The notes under the pieces were generated by a model. It was not told the origin of the DNA, made no database searches, and was given only the letters and a program-made list of their open reading frames with translations. Of a stretch of 64,000 bases of DNA, positions 34,647 to 44,690 are shown in pieces. The stretch's first letter is position 1; the number at the start of each line of letters is the position of its first letter. The translations under genes were made by a program, and so were the position numbers. The stretch spans positions 20,541 to 84,540 of the forward strand of contig SHNG01000192.1 in NCBI GenBank assembly GCA_004295005.1, in the 5' to 3' direction. Origin of the DNA: Gammaproteobacteria bacterium (lineage in GTDB: Bacteria > Pseudomonadota > Gammaproteobacteria > Xanthomonadales > Rhodanobacteraceae).

Positions 34647-37550
34647 GTGCAAAGGTTGGCCGGGCTACTCCGACCGCACACACCGGTTCGGGCAATGTCG
34701 CCCGACGGGTTGGCTTGTGCCGATACCCTGCTTGTCACCCACGATCTCCAGCAACTGGCATTGCGCACTGAAGCCCTGGCCCTGGAGAAATTGCCCTGCG
34801 TTGGCGCACTCTGCCGCGTAGCCGACCTGGGACCTTTCGGTTCTGCCGTTGCGCGGACGGCAGAAGCCGAGATCCTCGAGGTTCCGCTGGCCAATGGCCG
34901 TGCGCGACTCGAACTCGAGTTTCCCCGCGGCTGTCTTGATGGCCGGGTGATAACGGATGCCGACTGTGCCTGGATTGATCGGGTCGACCTACGCATGCGC
35001 GAATTTCTGGACGCGTGCGAACAACAGGACATCGTGCATACCGCGCTGCGTTCCGAGCAGTTGCAGAAGGCGCTCTATGCGATTGCAAGCCTTGCGCATT
35101 CGCCGCTCGATTTCTCCGACATGTTTGCGCGCATCCACGAGGTTATCCGCAACCTGACCTATGCGGAAAACTTCTTCGTGGCGCTGTATGACGATGAGCG
35201 CGATGTCATGCGCCTGCCTTACTACGCGGACAGCGAAGATACCGATGGCCAGGATCCGCAAAAGGAGTTGCACGCGGCTGATTACGTCAACAGCCTCACA
35301 TTCAGGGTGCTGCATACCGGCCAGGTGCTGTGGGGGGACAGCAACCAATTGCGCGAGCAATTGCGCTTGAAGCCCGATCCACGCCTCGGCCCGGAAAGCG
35401 TCGACTGGATGGGCATTCCGATGATCGACCGGGAGCAGGTGCTTGGCGCGATCGTCGTGCAAAGTTACGACCACCGGCATCGCTACAGCGAGCGTGATCG
35501 TGATCTCTTGATTTTCGTGGCCCAGCATGTGGTATCCGCGTTGGTACGCAAGCAGGCTCGCGAGGAGCTCGAACGCGAAGTTCACAAGCGCACACGGGAG
35601 CTCGCCGAGGCCAACCGCTCGCTGCGCGAGGAAGTCGAACAGCGCCTGCGGGCACAACACCTGCAAGCTGCCTGGTACCGCATTGCCGAACTGGCCAGTG
35701 AGCAAACCGGCATCGACGCGTTCTATGCCGGTGTGCATGCCGTGATAGCGGAATTGCTCAATGCACACAATTTCTTCATATCCGTGCTCAACGAGGACGG
35801 TTCGCGCATTGCATTTCCCTATTTCATTGACGAGCGCGATGAGCGTGCTTGTGAGCCCCGCCTGCCCGCCAACGGCATGACCGAGTGGGTACTCAACCAC
35901 AAACGTCCGTTGCTGGCCGCGCAGGCGCAGATAGTCGAGATGATGCAAGCGGGCGAAATGGTGGTTTTCGGCACCCTACCCCAATGCTGGCTCGGGGTTC
36001 CCCTGGTGATTGGCGAACGTGCGCTCGGCGTCATGGCCGTGCAGAGTTACGACGACGAAAATGCCTATGGCCCCGAGGAGCAGGAAATCCTCCTGTTCGC
36101 CTCATTCCACGTTGCCACCGCGCTTGAACGTCGGCAGTACCAGGAACGCCTGCGACTGTCCAACATGCGGCTGGAAGTGCGCGTCCAGCAGCGTACCCGC
36201 GAGCTCGAAACAGCCAATCGCGACTTGCTGGAACAGATCGGCGTGCGCAAGCTGGCCGAATCGCGGCTCACCCACGAAGCACTGCATGACAGCCTCACCG
36301 GCCTGCCCAATCGCACCGCCCTGCTACAACGCCTTCACCACGTCCTCAACCGCTTCCGCAAGGATCCATCCCGGCTGTTTGCCGTGCTGTTCCTCGACCT
36401 GGACCGCTTCAAGGTGGTCAACGACTCGGTAGGACACCTGCTCGGCGACGAATTGCTGGTTGAAGCCGGCAAACGCATTTCCGGATGCGTGCGCGGGCCC
36501 GATTCCGTTGCCCGCCTGGGCGGCGACGAATTCACCCTGTTGTTGGAAGACATTGCGAGTGCGGAAGATGCGAACCGGGTTGCACGTCGCGCCCTGACCG
36601 CCCTCGCCGATCCGGTGCGTCTCGGCGACAAGGAAATCTACACCTCGGGCAGCATTGGCATCGCCATTGCCAACATGCGCTACACGCTGCCCGAGGAATT
36701 GCTGCGTGATGCCGATGTGGCCATGTACCGGGCCAAGGCACGCGGCCGCCAGCGCTTCGAGATTTTCGACGAGCAATTGCGCCAGGAAGCCCTGCATACC
36801 CTGGATATGGAAAGCGACCTGCGACGGGCCATCACCCGCCAGGAGTTCGAGCCGCACCTGCAACCCATCGTCAGCCTGGTCGATGGCCAGGTGTTGGGCT
36901 ACGAAGCCCTGCTGCGTTGGCGCCACGCCAAACGCGGGCTGTTGCGTCCGGCGGACTTCCTCACCGTCGCCGAAGAATCAGGCAATGTCGAACAGATCGA
37001 CTGGCAACTCTACGAACAGGTGTGCTCTGCAATCTCCAAACTGCATGATCCCGACGCCTATGTGAGCATCAACGTCTCCGCGCGCCATTTCCGTTCGCCC
37101 AAGCTGGTGCACAACCTGCTTGGCCTGCTCGATGCACACCATGTCCCCACCCGTCGTGTGCGCATCGAGATCACCGAAGGCGTGCTGCTGGCCGACCCCG
37201 AACAGGCGAGTACTACCATGCTGGAGCTGCGCGCCTCCGGGGTACTGACGGTTCTCGATGATTTTGGAACCGGATATTCCTCGTTGTCCTACCTGCACCG
37301 TTTCCCCTTGCACGCACTGAAGATCGATCGTTCCTTCGTCGCGGAACTGAATGCCGACCTGAGCGGCAGTTGCGCCGCCGTGATCCGCGCCATTCGTGCG
37401 CTGGCCGGTTCGTTGGGCATGGAAGTCATCGCGGAAGGCATCGAGACGCCGGTGCAATGCGAAGCGCTGCTGCGCCTCGAATGCATGATCGGCCAGGGTT
37501 TCCTGTTCGACCAACCACGGCCGGTTCCCGAGCTGATCTACGCGAGCTGA
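34647..37550 (+). CDS. GAF-GAF-GGDEF-EAL cyclic-di-GMP enzyme
   Basis: A 967-aa cytoplasmic signalling protein started at GTG 34647 (AGGGGGA just upstream; an in-frame ATG at 34695 is possible). The N-terminal about 130 residues are unassigned. Two GAF-like domains follow (about 135-300 and 335-500), each followed by a Glu/Arg-rich coiled coil. The GGDEF domain carries an intact RLGGDEF near 625 and the EAL domain YEALLRW near 752, with VLDDFGTGYSSL, LKIDRSFV and IAEGIET. Both catalytic motifs look intact, so synthesis and breakdown of cyclic di-GMP are both possible. No transmembrane segments are seen. The sigma-54-like promoter upstream suggests motility- or biofilm-linked control. Confidence 0.92.
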   Translation: MQRLAGLLRPHTPVRAMSPDGLACADTLLVTHDLQQLALRTEALALEKLPCVGALCRVADLGPFGSAVARTAEAEILEVPLANGRARLELEFPRGCLDGRVITDADCAWIDRVDLRMREFLDACEQQDIVHTALRSEQLQKALYAIASLAHSPLDFSDMFARIHEVIRNLTYAENFFVALYDDERDVMRLPYYADSEDTDGQDPQKELHAADYVNSLTFRVLHTGQVLWGDSNQLREQLRLKPDPRLGPESVDWMGIPMIDREQVLGAIVVQSYDHRHRYSERDRDLLIFVAQHVVSALVRKQAREELEREVHKRTRELAEANRSLREEVEQRLRAQHLQAAWYRIAELASEQTGIDAFYAGVHAVIAELLNAHNFFISVLNEDGSRIAFPYFIDERDERACEPRLPANGMTEWVLNHKRPLLAAQAQIVEMMQAGEMVVFGTLPQCWLGVPLVIGERALGVMAVQSYDDENAYGPEEQEILLFASFHVATALERRQYQERLRLSNMRLEVRVQQRTRELETANRDLLEQIGVRKLAESRLTHEALHDSLTGLPNRTALLQRLHHVLNRFRKDPSRLFAVLFLDLDRFKVVNDSVGHLLGDELLVEAGKRISGCVRGPDSVARLGGDEFTLLLEDIASAEDANRVARRALTALADPVRLGDKEIYTSGSIGIAIANMRYTLPEELLRDADVAMYRAKARGRQRFEIFDEQLRQEALHTLDMESDLRRAITRQEFEPHLQPIVSLVDGQVLGYEALLRWRHAKRGLLRPADFLTVAEESGNVEQIDWQLYEQVCSAISKLHDPDAYVSINVSARHFRSPKLVHNLLGLLDAHHVPTRRVRIEITEGVLLADPEQASTTMLELRASGVLTVLDDFGTGYSSLSYLHRFPLHALKIDRSFVAELNADLSGSCAAVIRAIRALAGSLGMEVIAEGIETPVQCEALLRLECMIGQGFLFDQPRPVPELIYAS

Positions 37551-37600
37551 GCCACGAGGCAAGCCATCGGCGGATCGTGTTGAAGCGGCCCACAAGGACG

Positions 37601-37795
37601 ACAGCCGAGCAAGCTCGGCTCTACCCAAGCGTCGTGTTTCGCGCAATGCGGAGATCGCTCCGCTTGTCGCTGCCAGGAGCCTACAGCCGAGCAAGCTCGG
37701 CTCTACCAAAGCGTCGTGTTTCGCGCAATGCGGAGATCGCTCCGCTTGTCGCTGCCAGGAGCCTACAGCCGAGCAAGCTCGGCTCTACCAAAGCC
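37601..37795. repeat. Three SMAG-like palindromes in an 82-bp tandem repeat
   Basis: Palindromes AGCCGAGCAAGCTCGGCT recur with an exact 82-bp period (motif ACAGCC at 37601, 37683, 37765). The spacer, which itself holds a smaller inverted repeat (GCGGAGATCGCTCCGC), is also repeated. Short frames crossing it are artefacts. Confidence 0.9.
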
Positions 37796-37811
37796 TCACG
37801 ATTGCGCGTAA

Positions 37812-38699
37812 TCAATGACGCGTCTGGCGCCAGTACTCGGCCAGCAACACGGCAGCGCTGGCGGCAATGTTGAGGCTCTCGACGCGGCCGCTGCCGGGAA
37901 TGCTCAGGCGCTGCGTTGCCGCAGCAATCAGTTCCCGGCTCATGCCTTCGCCTTCCGCGCCGAAAACCAGCACGCTGCGCGCCGCGAGGCGCGATGCATA
38001 CAGGTTGGCTGCGCCCGCCGGAACCGTTGCAACAACATCGAAATCGGCATCACGCAACGCCTGCAACGCGGCGTGCACATCGTCAACCCGCGCCATGGGC
38101 ACGAACTCCGCTCCCCCTTCCGCGACGCGCGCTGCCGCACCGGAAAGATCCAGCGGGGAGCTGGTCGGCACGATGACTCCGGCCACTTCGAAATGCGCGG
38201 CACTGCGCAGCAGTGCGCCGAGATTGTGCGGATTGCCGACGCCATCCAGCCAGATCAGCAAGGCCGGCGCAGGCGCCGGTGGCAAGCCGGCAAGCAGATC
38301 GGCCAGCGCCTTTGCTGGATGACGCAACATCTCGAAACACACGCCTTCGTGGTGGCGCGAGCCGGTCAGCTTGTCGAGGTCCATGGTTTCCACAACGCGG
38401 TATCCGAGCCGATGCTTCACGCACCAGGCCAGAACCGGCTTGAGGTCCGCCACGCGCGCTTCGCTCAGATAGACCTTGCGCAAATCCTGTGGTCGATTGG
38501 CAAATGCGGCGCGGCAGGCATTGAGTCCATACAAACGCAGCTCGCCACTGGGTCGCACCGGCTTGCGCTCGCCAGGCGGTTGCGTGGCTTGCGCGGAATG
38601 CTCACGCAATGGCCTGCTCGCGGATTGTTTCCATGGCGAGCCCACCATCGGCTTGCGGTTCTTGCGTGGGGTGTCAGTCACGAGCGTTGGCCGTCGCAT
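37812..38699 (-). CDS. SpoU/TrmH-family RNA 2'-O-methyltransferase
   Basis: A 295-aa SPOUT methyltransferase. A basic N-terminal tail (about 1-50) precedes an L30e-like substrate-binding domain (RLYGLNACRAAFANRP near 55). The knotted SAM domain has motif 1 NPHNLGALLRSAAHF near 157, motif 2 VLVFGAEGEGMS near 244 and motif 3 IPGSGRVESLNIAASAAVLL near 266. It resembles the RlmB/TrmH group, but the target RNA is not certain. It starts 12 bp after the RND permease gene on the same strand and may be co-transcribed. Confidence 0.88.
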   Translation of the reverse strand: MRRPTLVTDTPRKNRKPMVGSPWKQSASRPLREHSAQATQPPGERKPVRPSGELRLYGLNACRAAFANRPQDLRKVYLSEARVADLKPVLAWCVKHRLGYRVVETMDLDKLTGSRHHEGVCFEMLRHPAKALADLLAGLPPAPAPALLIWLDGVGNPHNLGALLRSAAHFEVAGVIVPTSSPLDLSGAAARVAEGGAEFVPMARVDDVHAALQALRDADFDVVATVPAGAANLYASRLAARSVLVFGAEGEGMSRELIAAATQRLSIPGSGRVESLNIAASAAVLLAEYWRQTRH

Positions 38700-38711
38700 T
38701 GCACATGTTGA

Positions 38712-41700
38712 TCATGCGTGCCCACCCACAGGCGGCGTTTCGGCTTCCAGCGTTTCGATCCTGTGCGCCAGGGCCTCCGGCGAACGCGTGAATGGAGCAA
38801 GCAAGGCGTAAAAGGAGGGCACCACGAACAGCGAAAGAATGGTCGAGAAGGCCACGCCGAATATCACCACCACGCCAATGGCCGCGCGGCTTGCCGAACC
38901 AGGGCCACCGGCAACCACCAGCGGCACCGCACCGGCAATGGTGGCCACCGAGGTCATCAGGATCGGTCGCAAGCGAACCGCTGCTGCTTCGGCAATGGCT
39001 TCACGGACACTCCTGCCCTGGTCGCGCAACTGGTTGGCAAATTCCACGATGAGGATGCCGTTCTTGGCCGCGAGGCCAATCAACATGACGATGCCGATCT
39101 GACTGAACAGGTTCAGTGTATTGCCGGTCAACCACAAGCCAATCAAGGCACCCAAAACCGCCAGCGGCACGGTCAGCATGATCACGAACGGGTGCACGAA
39201 ACTCTCGAACTGTGCGGCCAGCACCAGATACACCACCAACAAGGCCAGGGCGAAGGTGAAAACCACCGCACCACCCGCTTTCAGGTACTCGCGGGACTCA
39301 TCCTTGTAGTCAAGTTGTGCATAGGGCGGAAGTTCTTCCTCGGCCACCTGCTGCACCCAGGCCAATGCTTCGCCAAGCGTGTATCCCGGCGCCAGGCTGG
39401 CAGAAATGGTAATGCCGCGGAGTCGATTGAAGCGGTTGTATCGACCCGGTTCGGCAAGCTCGCTGAGGCTGACGAGATTGGCCAGCGGAATCAGCTCGCC
39501 GCTGCTGCTGGAACGCACGTACAGGTTGTCGAGGTCGGCCGGTTCCGCGCGATCGCCGCGCTGTGCCTGCATGATGACGTCATACTCCTCGCCGCCATCG
39601 ACATAGGTGGTGACGCGGCGCCCGCCCATCATGGTTTCCAGGGTGCGACCGATTTCCTGTGCCGACACGCCAAGGTCCGCGGCACGCACATGGTCGATGT
39701 TGATGCGCATCTGTGGCTGGGTTTCCTTGTAGTCGGAATCCGCGCCGATCAAGCCGGGATTCTCGTCCATGCGCTTGAGCATGCGATCGCGCCACTGCGC
39801 AATCTCCTCGTAGTCCGGTCCGCCCAACACCACGCTCAACGGCTGCCCACCACCACGGACCAGGCCGGTCCGGTAGGAGGCAAAGGCGCGCACGCCGGTC
39901 AGGGTATTGAGTTCCTTGCGCAGGCTTTCGGTCACCTCGGGCGTGGACTGCTTGCGCTCGGTCCAGTCCTTCAGAAACACGGTGATGCGGCCGGTGTGCA
40001 TTTCCTGGCTGGCACCCCAACTGCCGGGAACGCGCGAATTGATGCGCTCGATCGGGCCGCCCTCGCCGATCAAGCCCATGAACTTCTGCTCGACCTGCTG
40101 CATCTGGCCGACCGTGTAGTCGTAACCGGCACCTTCCGGCCCCGTCACGGAGACATGGAACACGCCACGATCTTCGGTGGGAGCCAACTCTGCCGGCACA
40201 AGCTTGAACAGCATCGCGCTCAGGCCCAGTGCCGCCAGCATCAGCAAGCCAAACACGACCGGCTTGCCACTGCTGCGTTCGACGCTGCGCCGGTAGCTTG
40301 CGGTCAGGCGTTCGAGGCGCTCATGCACAAAAGCGTTGAAACCCCTTTTCTCCACATGCGCACGCACCAGCTTGGAAGCCATCATCGGGGTCAGGGTCAA
40401 GGCCACGAATGCCGACAACGCAATGGCACTGGCCAGGGTGACCGACAGCTCGCGGAACAGGCGGCCGGTATTGCCTTCCATGAAACCGATGGGCAGGAAC
40501 ACGGCAACCAGCACCGCCGTGGTTGAAATCACCGCAAAGGCAACCTGGCGCGTGCCCCGCTGCGCTGCCACCAGCGAAGGCTCGCCAAGGTCCGCGCGGC
40601 GCTGGATGTTTTCCAGAACCACGATGGCATCATCAACCACCAGGCCAATGCACAGCACCAGCGCCAGCAAGGTCAGCAGGTTGATCGAATAGCCAAAGGC
40701 ATACAGGCCGATGAACGCGGCGATCAGACACACCGGTACGGTGACCGCCGGGATCAAGGCTGAGCGCACGCTGCCGAGGAACAGGAAGATCACGATGATG
40801 ACCAGCGCGCAGCCTTCGATCAGGGTTGCATACACTCGCTCCACCGCGGACTCGATGAACAAGGTGGAGTCGTAGGCAACGAAGATCTGCGTGCCCGCCG
40901 GCAAGGACTGTTGCACACGCAGCGCTTCGGCGCGCGCCGCACGCGCCACGTCGAGACTGTTTGCGGTGGAGGTCTTGACGATGCCGAGTCCAACATTCTG
41001 CTGGCCATTGCTGCGCAGATAGGAGCGACGCTCCTCGGCGGCACGCTCGACCCTGGCCACATCGCCCAGGCGAACCACATAGCCATCGGCGCCCTTGGTC
41101 AGCGCCAACTTTGCGAAATCCCCGGCCTGGCGATAGCTGCGCTGCACGCGCAGGGTGAAATCGCGATTGGCGGATTCAATGCGTCCGGCCGGCAGTTCCA
41201 CGTTTTCCCGACGCAGCGCGGCTTCCACGTCGGAAACCGCCAGGCCGCGCGCGGCCAGCGCTTCGCGATCCAGCCAGATGCGCATGGCATAGCGCTGGTC
41301 ACCACCGACGATGACGCGTGCCACGCCCTCAATCGCGGAGAGGCGGTCGGAAACATAGCGGTTCGCATAGTCGCTGAGCTCCAGCGCATCCATGTTGTCG
41401 GAGCGCATGTTGAGCCAGAGGATGGCATCCGAATCGCTCTCGACCTTGGACACTTCCGGCGGATCGGCTTCTTCCGGCAAGCGGCCCTGTACCCGGCTGA
41501 CCGCATCACGCACGTCGTTGGTTGCCGCTTCGATGTCGCGACTGAGCTTGAACTCCATGGAGACATCCGCGCTGCCGTTGCGGCTGCTCGACTGCACGAT
41601 GTCCACACCTTCGATGCCGGCCAGCGCATCTTCCAGGACCTGGGTGATGCGCGTTTCAACCACGGCTGCCGAAGCACCCGGATAGTCGACGCTCACCGAG

Positions 41701-41834
41701 ACGATGGGCGGGTCGATGGCCGGCAGTTCGCGCAAGGTCAGGCGGGTGAACGACATCACCCCGAGCACGACCAGCAGCAGGCTGATGACGGTGGCTAGAA
41801 CCGGTCGGCGTACCGAGATGTCGGAAAGATTCAT
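38712..41834 (-). CDS. RND-superfamily efflux pump, inner-membrane permease
   Basis: A 1040-aa HAE1-type proton-driven exporter. It has the usual architecture of TM1 (about 10-30), a large porter domain, TM2-6 (about 335-465, with LALVLCIGLVVDDAIVVLEN holding the proton-relay Asp pair), TM7, a second periplasmic domain, and TM8-12 ending near 1015. The N-terminus NLSDISVRRPVLATVISLLL is typical. The start overlaps the adaptor gene stop (ATGA). Substrates are unknown; an outer-membrane channel gene is missing from the locus. Confidence 0.95.
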   Translation of the reverse strand: MNLSDISVRRPVLATVISLLLVVLGVMSFTRLTLRELPAIDPPIVSVSVDYPGASAAVVETRITQVLEDALAGIEGVDIVQSSSRNGSADVSMEFKLSRDIEAATNDVRDAVSRVQGRLPEEADPPEVSKVESDSDAILWLNMRSDNMDALELSDYANRYVSDRLSAIEGVARVIVGGDQRYAMRIWLDREALAARGLAVSDVEAALRRENVELPAGRIESANRDFTLRVQRSYRQAGDFAKLALTKGADGYVVRLGDVARVERAAEERRSYLRSNGQQNVGLGIVKTSTANSLDVARAARAEALRVQQSLPAGTQIFVAYDSTLFIESAVERVYATLIEGCALVIIVIFLFLGSVRSALIPAVTVPVCLIAAFIGLYAFGYSINLLTLLALVLCIGLVVDDAIVVLENIQRRADLGEPSLVAAQRGTRQVAFAVISTTAVLVAVFLPIGFMEGNTGRLFRELSVTLASAIALSAFVALTLTPMMASKLVRAHVEKRGFNAFVHERLERLTASYRRSVERSSGKPVVFGLLMLAALGLSAMLFKLVPAELAPTEDRGVFHVSVTGPEGAGYDYTVGQMQQVEQKFMGLIGEGGPIERINSRVPGSWGASQEMHTGRITVFLKDWTERKQSTPEVTESLRKELNTLTGVRAFASYRTGLVRGGGQPLSVVLGGPDYEEIAQWRDRMLKRMDENPGLIGADSDYKETQPQMRINIDHVRAADLGVSAQEIGRTLETMMGGRRVTTYVDGGEEYDVIMQAQRGDRAEPADLDNLYVRSSSSGELIPLANLVSLSELAEPGRYNRFNRLRGITISASLAPGYTLGEALAWVQQVAEEELPPYAQLDYKDESREYLKAGGAVVFTFALALLVVYLVLAAQFESFVHPFVIMLTVPLAVLGALIGLWLTGNTLNLFSQIGIVMLIGLAAKNGILIVEFANQLRDQGRSVREAIAEAAAVRLRPILMTSVATIAGAVPLVVAGGPGSASRAAIGVVVIFGVAFSTILSLFVVPSFYALLAPFTRSPEALAHRIETLEAETPPVGGHA

Positions 41835-42886
41835 GGCGAAGGCGCCGGCTTGGGAGTGGCGTCGCTGATGAGTGAACCGTCGCGCAGCTTGACCGTGCCG
41901 TCGATGACGATGCGATCACCGGCTGCAAGTCCGGCCAGGATTTCGACCTTGCCTTGCTGACGTGCCCCGATTTCGACCTTGGTGCGCGAAACCTTGTTCC
42001 CTTCCTGCACCCGGTAAACAAACGCTCCGGTTCCGACCTGTTCCACGGCGATTTCCGGAATTCCCAGCACCTCGCGCGCCGGTTGCAGCAACTTCACCGT
42101 CATCAGCATGCCGGCGCGCAGGGCGTGGTCGGCATTTGGCATCTCGGCACGCACGAGAAAAGAGCGCGTCAAGGCATCGACCCGCGAATCCACCGACATG
42201 ACCGTGCCCTCGAAGCTGCGATCGGGATAGGCCGCCGTGGCCACGACGATGGCCAGCCCCGTTCGGACCGCCGCGAGATAGCGCTCGGCCAGGGAAAAAT
42301 CGAGTTTGACCGTATCGATATCGTCCAGGGTTGTAATCACCGTCCCCGGCGTGACCAGCGCACCCACACTGACCTGGCGCAGGCCCAACACCCCGGAGAA
42401 CGGTGCCGTCACCACGCGATCAGCCAGTTGTGCACGCAGCACCGCAACCCTGGCCTGCGCGGAATCGTGGGTGGCGCGCGCGGTGTCGGCCACCTGCTTG
42501 GATACCGTGCCCTGCTTGACCAGGTCGTTGTTGCGCGACATCAAGCGCTCGGCATCCTTGAAGGTGGCCTGGGCTTCGGCCAGCGCTGCCACCTGCTGAC
42601 CCGAAGTCAATTCAACCAGCACATCGCCGGCATCCACATGCTGGCCATCCTGGAAATTGATCTTGCGCACGGTGTCGGAAATCTTCGCGGTCAAGGTGAT
42701 CGACTCGCGCGCCTTGGTGGTGCCCACCGCCTCGATGGTGTCGACCCACTGCATGGGTTCGACCAGGGCCGTCGTCACCGGGATGGCAGGCGCGCTCACC
42801 CTGCCGCGTTCGGCTGGCTCTTTCGAAGTACAGGCGGCCAGCACGAGGCTGGCGCTTGCGATCAGGATGAATGGGCGTTTTTGCAT
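41831..42886 (-). CDS. RND efflux periplasmic adaptor (lipoprotein)
   Basis: A 351-aa membrane-fusion protein. The start at 42886 gives a lipoprotein signal (ILIASASLVLAAC, lipidated Cys about residue 19). Lipoyl halves are seen at LTAKISDTVRKINFQDGQHV near 68 and VTAPFSGVLGLRQVSVGALV near 158, with a coiled-coil hairpin between. A beta-barrel and membrane-proximal domain follow. A long frame upstream to 43147 crosses a REP-rich region and is spurious. It is coupled to the RND permease by a 4-bp overlap. Confidence 0.92.
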   Translation of the reverse strand: MQKRPFILIASASLVLAACTSKEPAERGRVSAPAIPVTTALVEPMQWVDTIEAVGTTKARESITLTAKISDTVRKINFQDGQHVDAGDVLVELTSGQQVAALAEAQATFKDAERLMSRNNDLVKQGTVSKQVADTARATHDSAQARVAVLRAQLADRVVTAPFSGVLGLRQVSVGALVTPGTVITTLDDIDTVKLDFSLAERYLAAVRTGLAIVVATAAYPDRSFEGTVMSVDSRVDALTRSFLVRAEMPNADHALRAGMLMTVKLLQPAREVLGIPEIAVEQVGTGAFVYRVQEGNKVSRTKVEIGARQQGKVEILAGLAAGDRIVIDGTVKLRDGSLISDATPKPAPSP

Positions 42887-42984
42887 GTTCTGGACACTAC
42901 CACGAGTCGAATTTCGGATTTGCCGGCGCGCGCAAGGGCTGCGCGAGGCACGGTTAAGGCAATGCTGACCAAGCCTGCTTCGCT

Positions 42985-43209
42985 CGTCGTTCCCGCGAAG
43001 GCGGGAACCCAGTGCCTTGGCTGTTGAATCCCTTGAAGGCGCTGGATCCACGCTCGCGCGACGATGACAGCAATGAATCAGCGATGAGAGGTTCAAGGTT
43101 CCGCGACTGGGCTTTCTGGGGAAACTCTGGACAAGTAGGGGACTCATTCGTCGCGAGCAAGCCCGCTCCCACGATTGCTTGATTTTGTCGGAGCGAGCTT
43201 GCTCGCGCC
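42985..43209. repeat. Cluster of short palindromic repeats upstream of the RND operon
   Basis: Four REP-like palindromes are visible: CGTCGTTCCCGCGAAGGCGG near 42985, GGATCCACGCTCGCGCGACG near 43043, TCGCGAGCAAGCCCGCTCCC at 43151, and GTCGGAGCGAGCTTGCTCGC near 43188. The stretch 42990-43400 holds no supported gene. Confidence 0.7.
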
Positions 43210-43400
43210 AATACTTGTCCAGACCTTTCCTAGGGCGGCGCCACCCGCGCGACGAGGCGTGCGAAACAGGGTTGGCAAGGGTAACGCAAGGCGGGGTGCC
43301 GGGCTAATCGGCCAGAAGTCACTGCCGGGAGCTCGGTCCGTTCGCCAAAACGTCGCCAATCCAGCTTGGAAACGCCGATCCGCTGGACGATCATGAAGCC

Positions 43401-43934
43401 ATGCAGATCACGATTGTCCAAACAGACATCACCGGCATACGGGTCGACGCCATCGTCAATGCCGCCAATGAAACCTTGCTTGGCGGCGGTGGCGTCGATG
43501 GTGCCATCCATCGTGCGGCGGGCGCGGAGCTGTTGCGTGCTTGTCGCGCGCTCCCCGAAGTGCAGCCGGGCGTACGTTGCCCGACCGGCGAGGCACGCAT
43601 CACACCCGGCTTCGACCTGCCTGCCCGCCACGTCATTCACACCGTGGGGCCGGTATGGGAAGGTGGCGACCAGGGCGAAGCGGAACTGCTGGCTGCCTGT
43701 TATCGCAACTGCATACGCCTTGCCCGCGAACACGGCCTGAATTCACTGGCGTTCCCGGCCATCAGTTGCGGGGTGTTTGGCTATCCACCCGAAGCGGCGG
43801 CGCGCATTGCCTTGCGCGAACTGGCGGAAGCCTCGGCCAGTGGCATGCGCATCACTGCCTGTCTGCGCGGCGAACACATTGTCGCCAGCTACCACCACGC
43901 GGCACGCACATTGCAGATCGGCGCATCGGAGTAA
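43401..43934 (+). CDS. Macro-domain protein (ADP-ribose binding/deacetylase type)
   Basis: A 177-aa single macro domain, which binds ADP-ribose and in the YmdB/MacroD class removes acetyl or ADP-ribosyl groups. The diagnostic ligand loops are visible: [20 protein letters not shown] near residue 16 and [20 protein letters not shown] near 118, plus [10 protein letters not shown] near 80. It ends 6 bp from the convergent NYN gene. Confidence 0.93.
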   Translation: MQITIVQTDITGIRVDAIVNAANETLLGGGGVDGAIHRAAGAELLRACRALPEVQPGVRCPTGEARITPGFDLPARHVIHTVGPVWEGGDQGEAELLAACYRNCIRLAREHGLNSLAFPAISCGVFGYPPEAAARIALRELAEASASGMRITACLRGEHIVASYHHAARTLQIGASE

Positions 43935-43940
43935 CGCGGA

Positions 43941-44690
43941 TCAGGCGCCCTTGCTGCGCTCGCGCAGGTACACCGACTTGCCGGGGCCGACGCCGGTGAC
44001 ACGCTCTTCCATGTCGAACAGCTTGCTTGCCGCGACCAGCTCGCGCAGCTTGCGGAAGCCGTAGTTGCGCGGGTCGAAGTCCGGCGTCTGTTTCGCAATG
44101 TAGCTGCCAACCGGAGACAGGTTGGCCCAGCCGGTGTCATCCGACGACGCTTCCACAGCCTTGCGCAGCAGGCTCACCAACTTCTGGTTCTTGCCCAGTT
44201 CCTTGACGGCTTGCGTCTGCTTGACCGGCGCATCGGCCTCATCGTCGCGATCAATCAGGATTTCGGTGTAGATGAACTTGTCGCAGGCGGCCACGAACGG
44301 CACCGGCGTCTTGCGTTCGCCGAAACCGTACACGGTCAAGCCGGACTCGCGGATGCGCATGGCAATGCGGGTGAAATCGCTGTCGCTGGAGACGATGCAA
44401 AAACCATCGAAGCGCTCGCTGTAGAGCAGATCCATGGCATCGATGATCATTGCAGAATCCGTGGCGTTCTTGCCGGTGGTGTAGCGGAACTGCTGGATCG
44501 GCTGGATCGAGTGCGACAGCAGAACATCCTTCCAGCCCTTCATTTGCGGACTGGTCCAGTCACCATAGATGCGCTTGACACTGGCGGTGCCGTATTTGCC
44601 GACCTCGGCCAGCAAGCCATCGACAATGGCCGGCTGGGCATTGTCGGCATCGATCAAGACCGCCAGGCGACTCTGTGCGGAACTGTTCAT
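43941..44690 (-). CDS. NYN-domain ribonuclease-like protein with C-terminal LOTUS/OST-HTH domain
   Basis: A 249-aa protein of the LabA/DUF88 type. The PIN-like NYN nuclease domain (about 1-150) has acidic residues in LAVLIDADNAQ, MIIDAMDLLYS and FCIVSSDSDFTRIA. The C-terminal part (about 165-245) with LSPVGSYIAKQTPDFDPRNY and LRELVAASKLF looks like an OST-HTH RNA-binding domain. The ATG at 44690 has a strong GGGAGG site; longer upstream frames are rejected. Function is probably RNA turnover; targets are unknown. Confidence 0.88.
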   Translation of the reverse strand: MNSSAQSRLAVLIDADNAQPAIVDGLLAEVGKYGTASVKRIYGDWTSPQMKGWKDVLLSHSIQPIQQFRYTTGKNATDSAMIIDAMDLLYSERFDGFCIVSSDSDFTRIAMRIRESGLTVYGFGERKTPVPFVAACDKFIYTEILIDRDDEADAPVKQTQAVKELGKNQKLVSLLRKAVEASSDDTGWANLSPVGSYIAKQTPDFDPRNYGFRKLRELVAASKLFDMEERVTGVGPGKSVYLRERSKGA

